Assembly (NCBI GenBank): GCA_017889745.1
Contig: JAGGAG010000091.1
Location: forward strand, 1 to 11,620
DNA: 11,620 bases
Reading direction: 5' to 3'
From: Gemmatimonadota bacterium
Lineage (GTDB): Bacteria > Gemmatimonadota > Gemmatimonadetes > Gemmatimonadales > GWC2-71-9
Shown here: piece after piece, positions 1 to 6,603 of the stretch
Layout: each line of letters opens with the position of its first letter
How positions within the stretch are numbered: the stretch's first letter is position 1
Made by a program: the position numbers and the translations under genes
Notes under the pieces: generated by a model
What the model was told of the DNA's origin: nothing
Databases searched by the model: none
Seen by the model: the letters and a program-made list of their open reading frames with translations, nothing else

Positions 1-2
1 AT

Positions 3-728
3 GAGTGGGACGGCACCCCGCTGCCGAATCTCGGCAACTACGACTCCCCTCCGGCGCTGTTCTTTGGCTGGTCGGCGCTGGCACTCGGTATCGCCCTCGG
101 CGTCCTCGCCCTGATCGTCCTCCTCCTCGCCCCCCACATCGGCCGGTTGAGCGCGCAGTCCCCCGTCCTGGCCTGGCTCGGCCTTGGGGTGGTGGTGGGA
201 GTCCTCTGGCTGTGGTGGGTCGCGATTCTCCTCTCCTATTATTTCCGCCGTCCGCTCCTGCCCGAGGGTCTCGCCGAGCGGGGGCCATTCCTTCGGCTCA
301 TGCGCCTCACCTCGCGCGTGGCGGACCGGTTCGGCCGGCGTGACTGGGTCGAGAACGCCGCGGTGAAGGTCTATAACGCGCTCGTGCTGGAGCGGAACCG
401 GAAGGTGGGGAGGGGTGAGCTGCTGCTCCTCATCCCGCGCTGCCTGTCGCGGGCTACACTCGACGGGGTGCTGCAGATCGCCGGGAAGTACGACGTGCCG
501 GTCTTCGTGGCGACCCGCGGCCAGCTCGCCCGTCGCGTCATCCGGGAGCGACGACCCCGCGCGGTGGTGGCGGTGGCCTGCGAGCGGGATATGGTGAGCG
601 GCCTGCACGATGTCGCGGGCAAGGTGCCGGTGCTTGGCCTGACGATGACGCTGCCGTCAGGCCCCTGCAAGGACGCACTCCTCGACCTGGCTCAGCTCGA
701 GGAGTGGGTGAAGGCCTACGTGGTCTGA
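3..728 (+). CDS. DUF116 family membrane protein (5' end outside the window)
   Basis: The frame is open from the left edge, so the gene starts upstream of the window; the TTG at 147 lies inside it and is not a credible start. The visible 241 residues begin with a polar segment (EWDGTPLPNLGNYDS) followed by two hydrophobic helices, roughly residues 19-42 and 53-75. A cytoplasmic C-terminal half carries DUF116-type blocks: LLLIPRCL, then VFVATRGQLARRVIRERRP, AVVAVACERDM and a final GPCK. The Cys in each of IPRCL, ACERD and GPCK is conserved in the family as I remember it. The Cys cluster that many DUF116 proteins have between the first and second blocks is absent here. The biochemical role of DUF116 is unknown; a metal or redox role has only been suggested by its cysteines. 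The gene ends 13 bases before the stop of the convergent lipoprotein gene. Family assignment is from motifs recalled, not from a search. Confidence 0.85.
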   Translation, partial: EWDGTPLPNLGNYDSPPALFFGWSALALGIALGVLALIVLLLAPHIGRLSAQSPVLAWLGLGVVVGVLWLWWVAILLSYYFRRPLLPEGLAERGPFLRLMRLTSRVADRFGRRDWVENAAVKVYNALVLERNRKVGRGELLLLIPRCLSRATLDGVLQIAGKYDVPVFVATRGQLARRVIRERRPRAVVAVACERDMVSGLHDVAGKVPVLGLTMTLPSGPCKDALLDLAQLEEWVKAYVV

Positions 729-741
729 GCGACTCCGGGCC

Positions 742-1479
742 TCACTGGAATCCCCACGCGATCAGGTTGTCCACCAGTGGCTGCGGCACCTCCTCCAGTC
801 CGTTCGTGTCGCCCAGGAAGAAGATCCGCGCCCTTGGGTGCGTGACGACCCCCATCACTGCCTCGCCGGTATCGAGCCATCCCAGCACAGTGATCGTGAA
901 GGCGAGCATGTCCATGCCCTGGGTGATCGGGTGCTCGGCGAATGTGGTCACCACGCCCGTCACCTTCCCCTGGAATGGCACCCCGATGCTCTCGGCAAGC
1001 TTGTCGCGCCCGCCCTCGTGCAGGAATTCGCCGAGCAGCACCAGCGTCGAGCCGCAGTCAAGGAACCAGTCGTACGCCCGCAACTCACCTTCCGTATACG
1101 TGCCATACTGCCCCGCCCGGATCGCTCCCGCGTACGTAGCCAGGAGCGTGTCCGAGACGATCCGTCCTCGCGAGAGTTCGTCCACGACGTAACCGCGGGA
1201 TCGCAGGTAGTCGGCGAGCCCCTGCCCCTGGTGCGGGGCCGCGGCATCGAAGCCGGCTTCTCCTTGGGGATACCACCACACCCCGCCATCGCGTGACGCG
1301 TCCACCAGGATGTGTCCCTTCACCTCGGGGCCCGGGCATGCCAGGGCGGGCGTCACCGGCAGTGTATCGGCCGGCGCGCCAGGATCTCTGGGCGTATCGG
1401 TCGGCGCGCCGGAATCGCTGCAAGCCGCCAGCGTGGCCAGCACGGCGACGGCGACTGTTCTCTGAAGAAGGGTTCTCAT
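742..1479 (-). CDS. Lipoprotein with GldG/IFT52-like (GATase-like, DUF4350-type) domain
   Basis: This encodes 245 residues from the ATG at 1479. That start is chosen over the upstream GTG at 1488 because AGGGAG (1488-1493) lies 8 bases before the ATG but directly abuts the GTG. The N-terminus is a lipoprotein signal: MRTLLQR, a hydrophobic stretch, then lipobox L-A-A-C with Cys20. A Pro/Asp/Thr-rich linker with two 10-residue repeats (DSGAPTDTPR, DPGAPADTLP) leads to a globular domain of about 190 residues. Its order of motifs (GHILVDAS, a GLADYLRSRGYVV helix-strand, YTEGELRAYDWFLDCGSTLVLLGE, HPITQGMD, then ARIFFLGDTNGL and LVDNLIAWG at the end) matches the class-I-glutaminase-like fold of DUF4350/GldG/IFT52 proteins. 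No Cys-His-Glu amidotransferase triad is apparent, so a binding rather than catalytic role is likely. It is probably anchored in the outer membrane or periplasm. It is divergent from tspO and convergent with the DUF116 gene. The lipoprotein call is strong; the fold is inferred. Confidence 0.85.
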   Translation of the reverse strand: MRTLLQRTVAVAVLATLAACSDSGAPTDTPRDPGAPADTLPVTPALACPGPEVKGHILVDASRDGGVWWYPQGEAGFDAAAPHQGQGLADYLRSRGYVVDELSRGRIVSDTLLATYAGAIRAGQYGTYTEGELRAYDWFLDCGSTLVLLGEFLHEGGRDKLAESIGVPFQGKVTGVVTTFAEHPITQGMDMLAFTITVLGWLDTGEAVMGVVTHPRARIFFLGDTNGLEEVPQPLVDNLIAWGFQ

Positions 1480-1487
1480 CGGGCACA

Positions 1488-1493
1488 CTCCCT
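1488..1493 (-). promoter_or_regulatory. Ribosome binding site deciding the lipoprotein start
   Basis: AGGGAG on the minus strand lies 8 bases upstream of the ATG at 1479. It overlaps the alternative GTG at 1488, so it supports the ATG and argues against the GTG. Confidence 0.6.
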
Positions 1494-1593
1494 GTGGACG
1501 GGTGACTGTCGGTTCCAGGATCCGTCCGAACAGTGCGGCGGGAGGGTCAAGGCGGAATCAAGGCCCCCCGGGGTATGAGGGGCGGAGGAGGCA

Positions 1594-1599
1594 TATACT
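1594..1599 (+). promoter_or_regulatory. Possible -10 box (TATACT) just upstream of tspO
   Basis: TATACT differs from the TATAAT consensus at one position and stands out in GC-rich surroundings. A start site 6-8 bases downstream would fall at about 1605-1607, only some 10 bases before the tspO ATG at 1616. No convincing -35 hexamer is visible 16-18 bases upstream. If real, it would give a nearly leaderless mRNA and leave the GGAGGAGG at 1584-1591 untranscribed. This is a motif match only. Confidence 0.3.
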
Positions 1600-1604
1600 T
1601 CATC

Positions 1605-1619
1605 ATGGTGACTGCATGA
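1605..1619 (+). other. Four-codon leader ORF overlapping the tspO start
   Basis: ATG GTG ACT GCA TGA encodes M-V-T-A and stops inside the tspO start, giving an ATGA overlap at 1616-1619. A strong purine tract, GGAGGAGG at 1584-1591, sits 13 bases before this ATG but 24 bases before the tspO ATG. It therefore fits the mini-ORF better than tspO, though even 13 is long. It could couple translation of tspO or be chance. No conservation can be judged here. Confidence 0.25.
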
Positions 1620-2125
1620 GGGCGCGGCGCGGGGCAGGAACCCTCGAGGGCCCGTCAATCCTCGGACTGCTCGGCTGGATCGCGATCACCGCGGGGGCAG
1701 CGTCGATCGGCGGGATGGCGGCCGCCAATTCGCGCGAGTTCTACGCAAGCCTGCAGCGGCCGGAGTGGGCGCCGCCGGGATCCGTGTTCGGCCCCGTGTG
1801 GACCGTGCTGTACCTGACGATGGCGGTCGCGGCATGGCTCGTATGGCGCGCCCGCAGCTATGTCGGCGCACGCGTCGCGATCGGGCTCTTCCTGGTCCAG
1901 CTCTGCCTGAACATCCTCTGGACCTGGCTCTTCTTTGCGTGGCACCAGGGCGCACTGGCGCTCGCAGACATCGTGCTCCTGTGGGTGGCCGTGGCCATGA
2001 CGATCAACATGTTCTGGCGGGTGCGCGCGCTTGCCGGAGCGCTGCTCGTGCCGTATCTCGCCTGGGTGAGCTTTGCCACCGCGCTCACCTATGCGGTATG
2101 GAAGGGCAATCCCGGCATCCTCTAG
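1616..2125 (+). CDS. tspO: TspO/MBR family tryptophan-rich sensory protein
   Basis: This is a 169-residue integral membrane protein of the TspO/peripheral benzodiazepine receptor family, whose members bind tetrapyrroles and affect stress or light-dependent regulation. Five membrane segments are visible, at about residues 15-35, 58-77, 86-107, 113-134 and 139-161. Family signatures are clear: FYASLQRPEWAPPGSVFGPVW (42-62), VAAWLVW, LNILWTWLFF (98-107) and PYLAWVSFATALTYAVW (146-162). Length is normal for the family, usually 150-170. The ATG at 1616 is chosen because the frame upstream of it encodes a polar stretch without family similarity. It has no well-placed Shine-Dalgarno sequence of its own (see the leader ORF and -10 entries). 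It is divergent from the GldG-like lipoprotein gene and convergent with the exported unknown gene at 2180. Identification is confident; its ligand in this organism is unknown. Confidence 0.95.
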   Translation: MRARRGAGTLEGPSILGLLGWIAITAGAASIGGMAAANSREFYASLQRPEWAPPGSVFGPVWTVLYLTMAVAAWLVWRARSYVGARVAIGLFLVQLCLNILWTWLFFAWHQGALALADIVLLWVAVAMTINMFWRVRALAGALLVPYLAWVSFATALTYAVWKGNPGIL

Positions 2126-2133
2126 TCGCGAAG

Positions 2134-2151
2134 TGTCAGGCTGACCCGACA
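2134..2151. terminator. Weak hairpin between convergent genes
   Basis: TGTCAGG, a CTGA loop and CCCGACA form a 7-base stem with one A-C mismatch, between the tspO stop (2125) and the stop of the convergent gene (2180). There is no T-tract on either side, so an intrinsic terminator is only possible. The 54-base gap holds nothing else I can recognise. Confidence 0.3.
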
Positions 2152-2179
2152 GGAGGGTGCGCCAGACTCATTCGGGCGA

Positions 2180-3133
2180 TCACCAGCAGCGATACGGGAA
2201 GTACTCCAACTCCAGCGGCTGCTCGAGACGCGCCTCGATCGCCACCATGTCGGCTCGACCATCGGGCACGCCGTTTTGCCCGGTCCCGTCGGGGTTGATC
2301 GTGGCAGTCACGGTCTTGGAAATCACCTTCGTGGCCTTGGTCCGCATGACCTGCCGTCCGTCCGTCGAGATGCTGAAACGGGCGTACCTGGCATTCCCCT
2401 CTCCTATGACCTTGAAGATGGTGCCGAGCACGCCGTTAAGGGGCCGGCCCGAGATTCCTTCGATATCATCGAGCACGATCATATCGGTGAACACCAGGAA
2501 CCGAAACGTCATCAGTTGATGATTGGTGGCCTTCAGCTTCGGTACCGAGAGCGTGTCCTCAAAGGAGAACTTGCGGACGTTATCCGGGCGATCGGGCCAG
2601 GCCAGTCTCACATTCGCCGCGATCAATGGCGCCGGCCCCTCCCTGACCTGCTTGACGACGCTGTTGGGGGGCCCATAGAGCAACTCAATGTCCTGATGGT
2701 ACTCGTATGCCAGGCGCCTGCCGATGGGAGCCTTGTCTGCTTCCCCCTCACCGAGGCCGGCCGCATTCAGGAACTCCCACCAATGGGCATCGTATGGAAT
2801 GAAAAGCATGCCGCCACCGGGCCGATTCTCAAGGGCGCGCTCGATCAGGCGCTGGAATACCGCGGATTGAAACCGCATCGAATTGGTCGTGGCCAGAATC
2901 GAGTAGGCACCGCCAGGGGCCAGCAGCGCTTCATGCATGGCGTCGCGAAGCGCCTGCGGCGTCGTCGTGTCCCGGGGGCACGATTGTGCCGCCAATGGGC
3001 CGCGGGCTGTGCCAGAGAGCGCTATGACTGCGATGACGGACAGCAGCAAGCGGGACAGGCGCGCGCTGGGGTGTCCGGTATGGCCCCACGTCATCGAGCC
3101 CATCGTGTGACACCGAGCTTTCATTCCGTTCAT
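2180..3133 (-). CDS. Exported protein of unknown family
   Basis: This encodes 317 residues. The N-terminus carries an export signal: a long, partly basic n-region, a hydrophobic core at about residues 29-40 (LLLSVIAVIALS) and a likely signal peptidase I site near PLAA/QS (49/50). I place the start at the ATG at 3133 because GGAGG (3138-3142) lies 4 bases upstream. The ATGs at 3124, 3103 and 3094 are alternatives that would shorten the unusually long n-region. The mature part contains GGGMLFIPYDAHWWEFLNAAG (97-117), a FRFLVFTDMIVLDDIEG strand-rich core and a C-terminal DGTGQNGVPDGRADM segment rich in Asp and Gly. It ends in EYFPYRCW. I do not recognise a family and see no catalytic motif. It is the last gene of the minus-strand series, 111 bases downstream of the thioesterase, so it may have its own promoter. 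Confidence 0.8.
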   Translation of the reverse strand: MNGMKARCHTMGSMTWGHTGHPSARLSRLLLSVIAVIALSGTARGPLAAQSCPRDTTTPQALRDAMHEALLAPGGAYSILATTNSMRFQSAVFQRLIERALENRPGGGMLFIPYDAHWWEFLNAAGLGEGEADKAPIGRRLAYEYHQDIELLYGPPNSVVKQVREGPAPLIAANVRLAWPDRPDNVRKFSFEDTLSVPKLKATNHQLMTFRFLVFTDMIVLDDIEGISGRPLNGVLGTIFKVIGEGNARYARFSISTDGRQVMRTKATKVISKTVTATINPDGTGQNGVPDGRADMVAIEARLEQPLELEYFPYRCW

Positions 3134-3150
3134 GCCCCCTCCGTGGCTCC

Positions 3151-3164
3151 GGCCGCACGCGGCC
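3151..3164. repeat. Perfect short inverted repeat upstream of the exported-protein gene
   Basis: GGCCGC-AC-GCGGCC forms a 6-base perfect inverted repeat with a 2-base centre, 17 bases upstream of the ATG at 3133 and just ahead of the ribosome binding site. It could be an operator half-site pair or a 5' UTR hairpin. At this base composition it could also be chance. Confidence 0.3.
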
Positions 3165-3244
3165 CGACGAAACGGCGAGCTCAGTGCACAAGATGCCCGT
3201 CGCGCCGGTTACCGATTGATCCAGTTGCTGGTCAGGCGCTCGTT

Positions 3245-3658
3245 TCAGGTATAGAAGAGCGCCATCACATCGGGCGGCCAGTTCGCCGCGCGATTCGTTG
3301 CCTTGTCGACGTAGGCCACGGTCATGAGGCAGCGCGAGAGGTCGGTGCCCGCGGAATCGACCATGACGCACTCGATGACCGCGTCTGGCCCGCGGAACTC
3401 GCGCACAAAGGAGGTAATGGTGATCTCCTGATCTCCCCGGGCGGGCCGTAGAAAGTCGATCTCGATTCTCCGGACCCACACCATGAATGGCAACGTCCCC
3501 AGGGTCTTCAGATCCCAACCGATGGAGTCACGCAGCCCCTCCATCCGATGGTCAACGAAGTAGGTCGCGTATCTCCCGGTGCCCACATGATTGTAGGGAT
3601 CGAGCTCGGAAAACTGGATCCGGTGCTGGGTCCTGAACACCCGAGGTGCCTCTGGCAT
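3245..3658 (-). CDS. Acyl-CoA thioesterase, hotdog fold (4HBT/YbgC-like)
   Basis: This is a 137-residue single-domain hotdog protein, predicted to hydrolyse an acyl-CoA thioester in the cytoplasm. The family signature sits at residues 17-38, SELDPYNHV followed by GTGRYATYFVDHR. It matches the 4HBT pattern in which an Asp (here D20) precedes the His-Val turn and the long central helix. A second block, MVWVRRIEIDFLRPARGDQEI, corresponds to the beta-strands that follow. Length is typical (130-150). The ATG at 3658 has GGGAG 5 bases upstream (3664-3668). It lies 72 bases downstream of the permease gene and 111 bases upstream of the exported unknown gene, all on the same strand. A link to the acyl-CoA enzymes further upstream (thiolase, Hbd) is plausible from function but not shown by spacing. 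The actual substrate, for example hydroxybenzoyl-CoA or a medium-chain acyl-CoA, cannot be told. Confidence 0.85.
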   Translation of the reverse strand: MPEAPRVFRTQHRIQFSELDPYNHVGTGRYATYFVDHRMEGLRDSIGWDLKTLGTLPFMVWVRRIEIDFLRPARGDQEITITSFVREFRGPDAVIECVMVDSAGTDLSRCLMTVAYVDKATNRAANWPPDVMALFYT

Positions 3659-3730
3659 CGCGGCTCCCGCCTCCCCGACGTATTCGTGATACTCAATCCG
3701 CTCGGACCATGGCGCACCAACGAGGTTCCG

Positions 3731-5080
3731 TTACGTACCGCCCTGCTTCTTCGCCACGAACCAGTAGAACGGAATCCCCGCCAGGATCACTGCAAAAATG
3801 CCCAGGGTCCAGATCCGCGTGCCCGGCTCCACCACCGAGTTCCCCAGCAGGAAGATCGTCGAGGCGATGAAGAGGATCGGCACCACCGGATACCAGGGCG
3901 TCCTGAAAGACGGCTTGTATCCCGCCTTCTTTCGCAGCGGAAACACGGCCGCCACGCCGAGCGCATAGAACGGCAGCACCGCGATCACGTATGTGTCGGT
4001 CAGCTTCTCGAAGGTCTGCAGCAGCACGAACGCGACGCCCATCGCCGCGACCAGCATGATCGCCACGTACGGCGTCCCGAACCTGGGGTGCACCTTCGCC
4101 ACCTGCTTGAAGAAGAGCCTGTCGTCGGCCAGGGCGAACAGGATCCGCGGCGACGTGAGCAGCACGCTGCTCAGTGTCCCGAACGTCGACAGCATCACCG
4201 TCACGGACACGAAGATCACGCCCTTCCGCCCGATCAGCCGCTCCGCCACGTCGGCCGCCACCAGCTTGGAACCCCGGATCTCGTTCACGTCGAGCACCGA
4301 CAGGTACGCGACATTGGCCAGCACATAGATGGCAATCACCAGCAGCGTGCCGATGATCAGTGCCCTGGGCAGGTTCCGCTGGGGATCCTTCACCTCACCA
4401 GCCGCGTAGCTCAGGTCCGCCCACCCGTCGTACGCCCAGAGCACCGCCACCAGCGCCAGCCCGAACGGCGCGATCGAGATGCTTCCCGGCGGTACCGCCG
4501 GCGTGAAGTGCCCGCCCGTCCCCGGCAGCCCCAGCGTCAGTGCCAGGGCGATGATGAACAGGAGCCCGCCGTACTTGGCGAGTGTCGTGAGATTGGTGAC
4601 CAGTGCCCCCCACCGGACGCCCACGAGGTTGAATGTCGCCGTCACCAGGATCGCCACCGCTGCAAGCCGGTGCGAGTACATGTCGTACGGCGCCACCCGT
4701 GGATCGTAGCCCAGCACCCGGAGGAAATACTCGGCGAACGTGATGGAGATTGCCCCCAGCGACGCCGCCCGGATGATCACGAGCTGCGCCCACCCGAAAA
4801 GGAAGCCGTAGAGCCGCCCCCACCCGTCCCGCAGGAAGGCATACAGCCCCCCAGTCTCCGGAATCGCACTCGACACCTCCGCCAGCGTGAACGCGCCGCA
4901 GAGCGCGAAGATCCCGCCCAGCACCCATACCGAAAGCATCGGCAGCGGTCCCGGGAGCCGCTCGGCGATCCCGGCCGGTGACCGGAAGATGCCCGACCCG
5001 ATGGTCGATCCGATGACCACGGCGATGGCGCTCCAGAGCCCAATGCTGCGCGGAAGCCGGCTGGGGCTGGGGGATGTCAT
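3731..5080 (-). CDS. APC-superfamily amino acid permease (LAT/SteT-like)
   Basis: This is a 449-residue inner-membrane transporter with about 12 hydrophobic segments. Near the N-terminus is the substrate-binding first helix with GSTIGSGIF (24-32), the hallmark GxGIF loop of APC transporters. It is followed by SAIPETGGLYAFLRDGWG (71-88), the conserved loop and helix region of the LAT/SLC7 and SteT (serine/threonine exchanger) branch. WAYDGWADLSYAAGEVKDPQRNLPRA is the conserved sixth helix and following loop. Length is normal (430-480). It likely moves a neutral amino acid, by exchange or proton symport; the substrate cannot be read from sequence. The ATG at 5080 is the only reasonable start and has only a weak ribosome binding site (GAGAC). 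A 102-base gap separates it from the operon upstream, enough for its own promoter, though I see no convincing hexamers. Confidence 0.92.
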   Translation of the reverse strand: MTSPSPSRLPRSIGLWSAIAVVIGSTIGSGIFRSPAGIAERLPGPLPMLSVWVLGGIFALCGAFTLAEVSSAIPETGGLYAFLRDGWGRLYGFLFGWAQLVIIRAASLGAISITFAEYFLRVLGYDPRVAPYDMYSHRLAAVAILVTATFNLVGVRWGALVTNLTTLAKYGGLLFIIALALTLGLPGTGGHFTPAVPPGSISIAPFGLALVAVLWAYDGWADLSYAAGEVKDPQRNLPRALIIGTLLVIAIYVLANVAYLSVLDVNEIRGSKLVAADVAERLIGRKGVIFVSVTVMLSTFGTLSSVLLTSPRILFALADDRLFFKQVAKVHPRFGTPYVAIMLVAAMGVAFVLLQTFEKLTDTYVIAVLPFYALGVAAVFPLRKKAGYKPSFRTPWYPVVPILFIASTIFLLGNSVVEPGTRIWTLGIFAVILAGIPFYWFVAKKQGGT

Positions 5081-5158
5081 GAGTCTCGCTGGCTGAATGA
5101 ATTGCAGGTGCGCGCGACAGCGGTGGGCGACGGGCGCGCGAAGGCCGTCGAAGTATGT

Positions 5159-5176
5159 GCCGCGGTTCCCCGCGGC
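5159..5176 (-). terminator. Hairpin at the end of the six-gene operon
   Basis: A perfect 7-base inverted repeat (GCCGCGG, 4-base loop, CCGCGGC) begins 7 bases after the stop of the small lipoprotein gene. Its position suits a terminator and the stem is very GC-rich. No T-tract follows on the minus strand, so it may be a non-canonical terminator or an mRNA 3'-end stabiliser. The remainder of the 5081-5182 gap should hold the permease promoter, but no clear hexamers are visible. Confidence 0.4.
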
Positions 5177-5182
5177 GCCATG

Positions 5183-5722
5183 TTACCTGTTCCCGGCGCT
5201 CGAGTCCGGCCTGGTACCGCTCGAGTCCGCGACGTCGGGAACGGGGACGAGCGTCGCGGTGGCGCTGCGGCCCTTCGGAATCCGCGCGACCAGGCTGTCG
5301 AGCCTCGCCTGCAGCGGATGATCCTTCGGCAGCGGACGCTCGAGTTCGCGTTCCGGCAGTGACGGATCCGCGTACGGACGGTACGCGCCTTCAACGATGA
5401 TGGTGGAGAACCCTTCCTTGGACGGGTTCACCCACCCCCTGATGCGCACGATGCCGGTGCCGATGGGGCGCGCATCCGCAGGCTTGAGCGTCTCGGCGTC
5501 GAGCCACGGCGTCACCACCCATCCATCACGAAGTGACTGGGACGCGATCGGAATGCTGTCGACGGTCATCGCCCTGATCAGGCGCTCCGTCGCCGCGGGA
5601 ACCTTCGCCCGCACCTCGGTCGAGGCGTCTTCCGGAAACGGCACCACCCTCGGCCGCGTGGTGTTGGGATTGCATGCGAGCAGCATCGCCAGAAGTGGAA
5701 GGCAAGCGGCGTTCCCGCTCAC
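5183..5722 (-). CDS. Small lipoprotein of unknown function
   Basis: This encodes 179 residues from a GTG at 5722 that overlaps the TGA of the hydroxyacyl-CoA dehydrogenase gene in a GTGA quadruplet (5719-5722), so translation is probably coupled. The N-terminus is short and hydrophobic, ending in L-L-A-C with Cys17, which fits a lipoprotein signal although it lacks the usual positive charges in the n-region. The mature protein includes EVRAKVPAATERLIRAMTVDSIPI, then a likely beta-rich segment (TGIVRIRGWVNPSKEGFSTIIVEGAYRPY). The C-terminal tail is charged and Pro/Ser-rich. I do not recognise a family. It is the last gene of the operon and precedes the hairpin at 5159-5176. Its location in the envelope is predicted; any role with the lipid enzymes is inferred only from gene order. 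Confidence 0.75.
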   Translation of the reverse strand: MSGNAACLPLLAMLLACNPNTTRPRVVPFPEDASTEVRAKVPAATERLIRAMTVDSIPIASQSLRDGWVVTPWLDAETLKPADARPIGTGIVRIRGWVNPSKEGFSTIIVEGAYRPYADPSLPERELERPLPKDHPLQARLDSLVARIPKGRSATATLVPVPDVADSSGTRPDSSAGNR

Positions 5723-6603
5723 GCGAGATTCACCGCGACCGGCGGTGTCACGCCGTAGTCATAGAATCCCTTCCCGCTCTTCCGGCCCAGCCATCCCGCC
5801 GCCACCATGCGCCTGAGCAGCGGCGGCGGCGCGTAGCGCTGCTCCCGGTACTCGTCGAACATGATCTCGCCGATCCGCACCACCGTGTCGAGTCCCACGA
5901 AGTCGAGCAGGGTGAGCGGCCCCATCGGGTGACCGCAGCCCAGGGCCATGCCCCGGTCGATGTCGACCGTCGTCGCGACCCCGCGCTCCACCGCGCGCAC
6001 CGCGTCGAGCAGGTACGGCACCAGCAGCAGGTTCACCACGAATCCCGGCACGTCGCGCGCCTCCACCGTCTGCTTGCCCAGCTGCCGCACGAAGGCGAGT
6101 GCCGTGGCATACGTCTCCGCCGACGTGGTGATCCCGCGAATCACCTCCACCAGTGGCATGAGCGGCACCGGGTTGAAGAAGTGCAGCCCGACAAATCGGT
6201 CGGGCCGTCCGCTGCCGGCGGCCAGCAATCCGATGCTGAGACTTGACGTATTCGATGCAAGAATGGCGGCGGGGGGGCACAGGGAGTTGAGTTCAGCGAA
6301 AAGATGGGTCTTCGCCGCAGGATCTTCGGTGATCGCTTCGATGACGAGGTCCACACCCGCCATGGCGCTGAGGTCCGTCGAAGTCGCTACCCGGCCGAGG
6401 GCCGCGTCGCGTGCCTCGGCAGTGAGCTGGCCCTTCTCCACGAACTTGGCGGTGGACTTCTCGATTCCCGCCCGCGCCCGCTTGAGCGCCGCCTCGTCCA
6501 CATCCCCCAGAATCGTCTTCAGGCCCGACGTTGCCGCCGCCTGCGCGATGCCGGCGCCCATCAGCCCCGCTCCCACCACCCCGACTGAGCGGATTTGGCT
6601 CAC
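5719..6603 (-). CDS. hbd: 3-hydroxyacyl-CoA (3-hydroxybutyryl-CoA) dehydrogenase
   Basis: This enzyme oxidises (S)-3-hydroxyacyl-CoA to 3-ketoacyl-CoA with NAD+, or the reverse. It has 294 residues, the usual length for stand-alone Hbd/FadB2/PaaH proteins. A Rossmann domain starts at once with VGAGLMGAG (the GxGxxG is G11, G13, G16) and an Asp at the end of the second strand (D34) that favours NAD. Catalytic positions all fit the human enzyme by spacing: S120 in SNTSSL, H141 in HFFNP, E153 in LVEVI and N191 in PGFVVN. The C-terminal domain has DRGMALGCGHPMGPLTLLDFVGLD and ends GWLGRKSGKGFYDY. The GTG at 6603 is chosen because it sits exactly before the Rossmann fold and overlaps the preceding gene's TGA as GTGA (6600-6603). 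A longer open frame to 7077 merely runs antiparallel-frame through the neighbour and is not family-like. Its substrate chain length is uncertain; pairing with the thiolase suggests beta-oxidation. Confidence 0.95.
   Translation of the reverse strand: MSQIRSVGVVGAGLMGAGIAQAAATSGLKTILGDVDEAALKRARAGIEKSTAKFVEKGQLTAEARDAALGRVATSTDLSAMAGVDLVIEAITEDPAAKTHLFAELNSLCPPAAILASNTSSLSIGLLAAGSGRPDRFVGLHFFNPVPLMPLVEVIRGITTSAETYATALAFVRQLGKQTVEARDVPGFVVNLLLVPYLLDAVRAVERGVATTVDIDRGMALGCGHPMGPLTLLDFVGLDTVVRIGEIMFDEYREQRYAPPPLLRRMVAAGWLGRKSGKGFYDYGVTPPVAVNLA

Noticed and set aside
147..728. DUF116 gene starting at TTG 147
   Set aside because: The frame is open to the left edge and includes a further membrane helix, so the true start is outside the window.
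1566..1573. CCCCGGGG palindrome near the tspO start as a regulatory site
   Set aside because: An 8-base GC palindrome is expected often at this composition and has no spacing relation to a start.
1502..1615. N-terminal extension of tspO
   Set aside because: Polar sequence not seen in TspO proteins; family length is reached from ATG 1616.
2276..3451. A 391-residue + strand frame opposite the exported protein
   Set aside because: No recognisable motif or good ribosome binding site. The minus strand has a signal peptide gene and a thioesterase gene with ribosome binding sites.
3680..3692. GTAT-N5-ATAC inverted repeat upstream of the thioesterase gene as an operator
   Set aside because: Arms of only four bases are too short to support a site without further copies.
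3548..4981. A 477-residue + strand frame opposite the permease and thioesterase
   Set aside because: Its His/Arg/Gln/Pro-rich product is typical of a shadow frame in GC-rich DNA, while the opposite strand encodes clear families.
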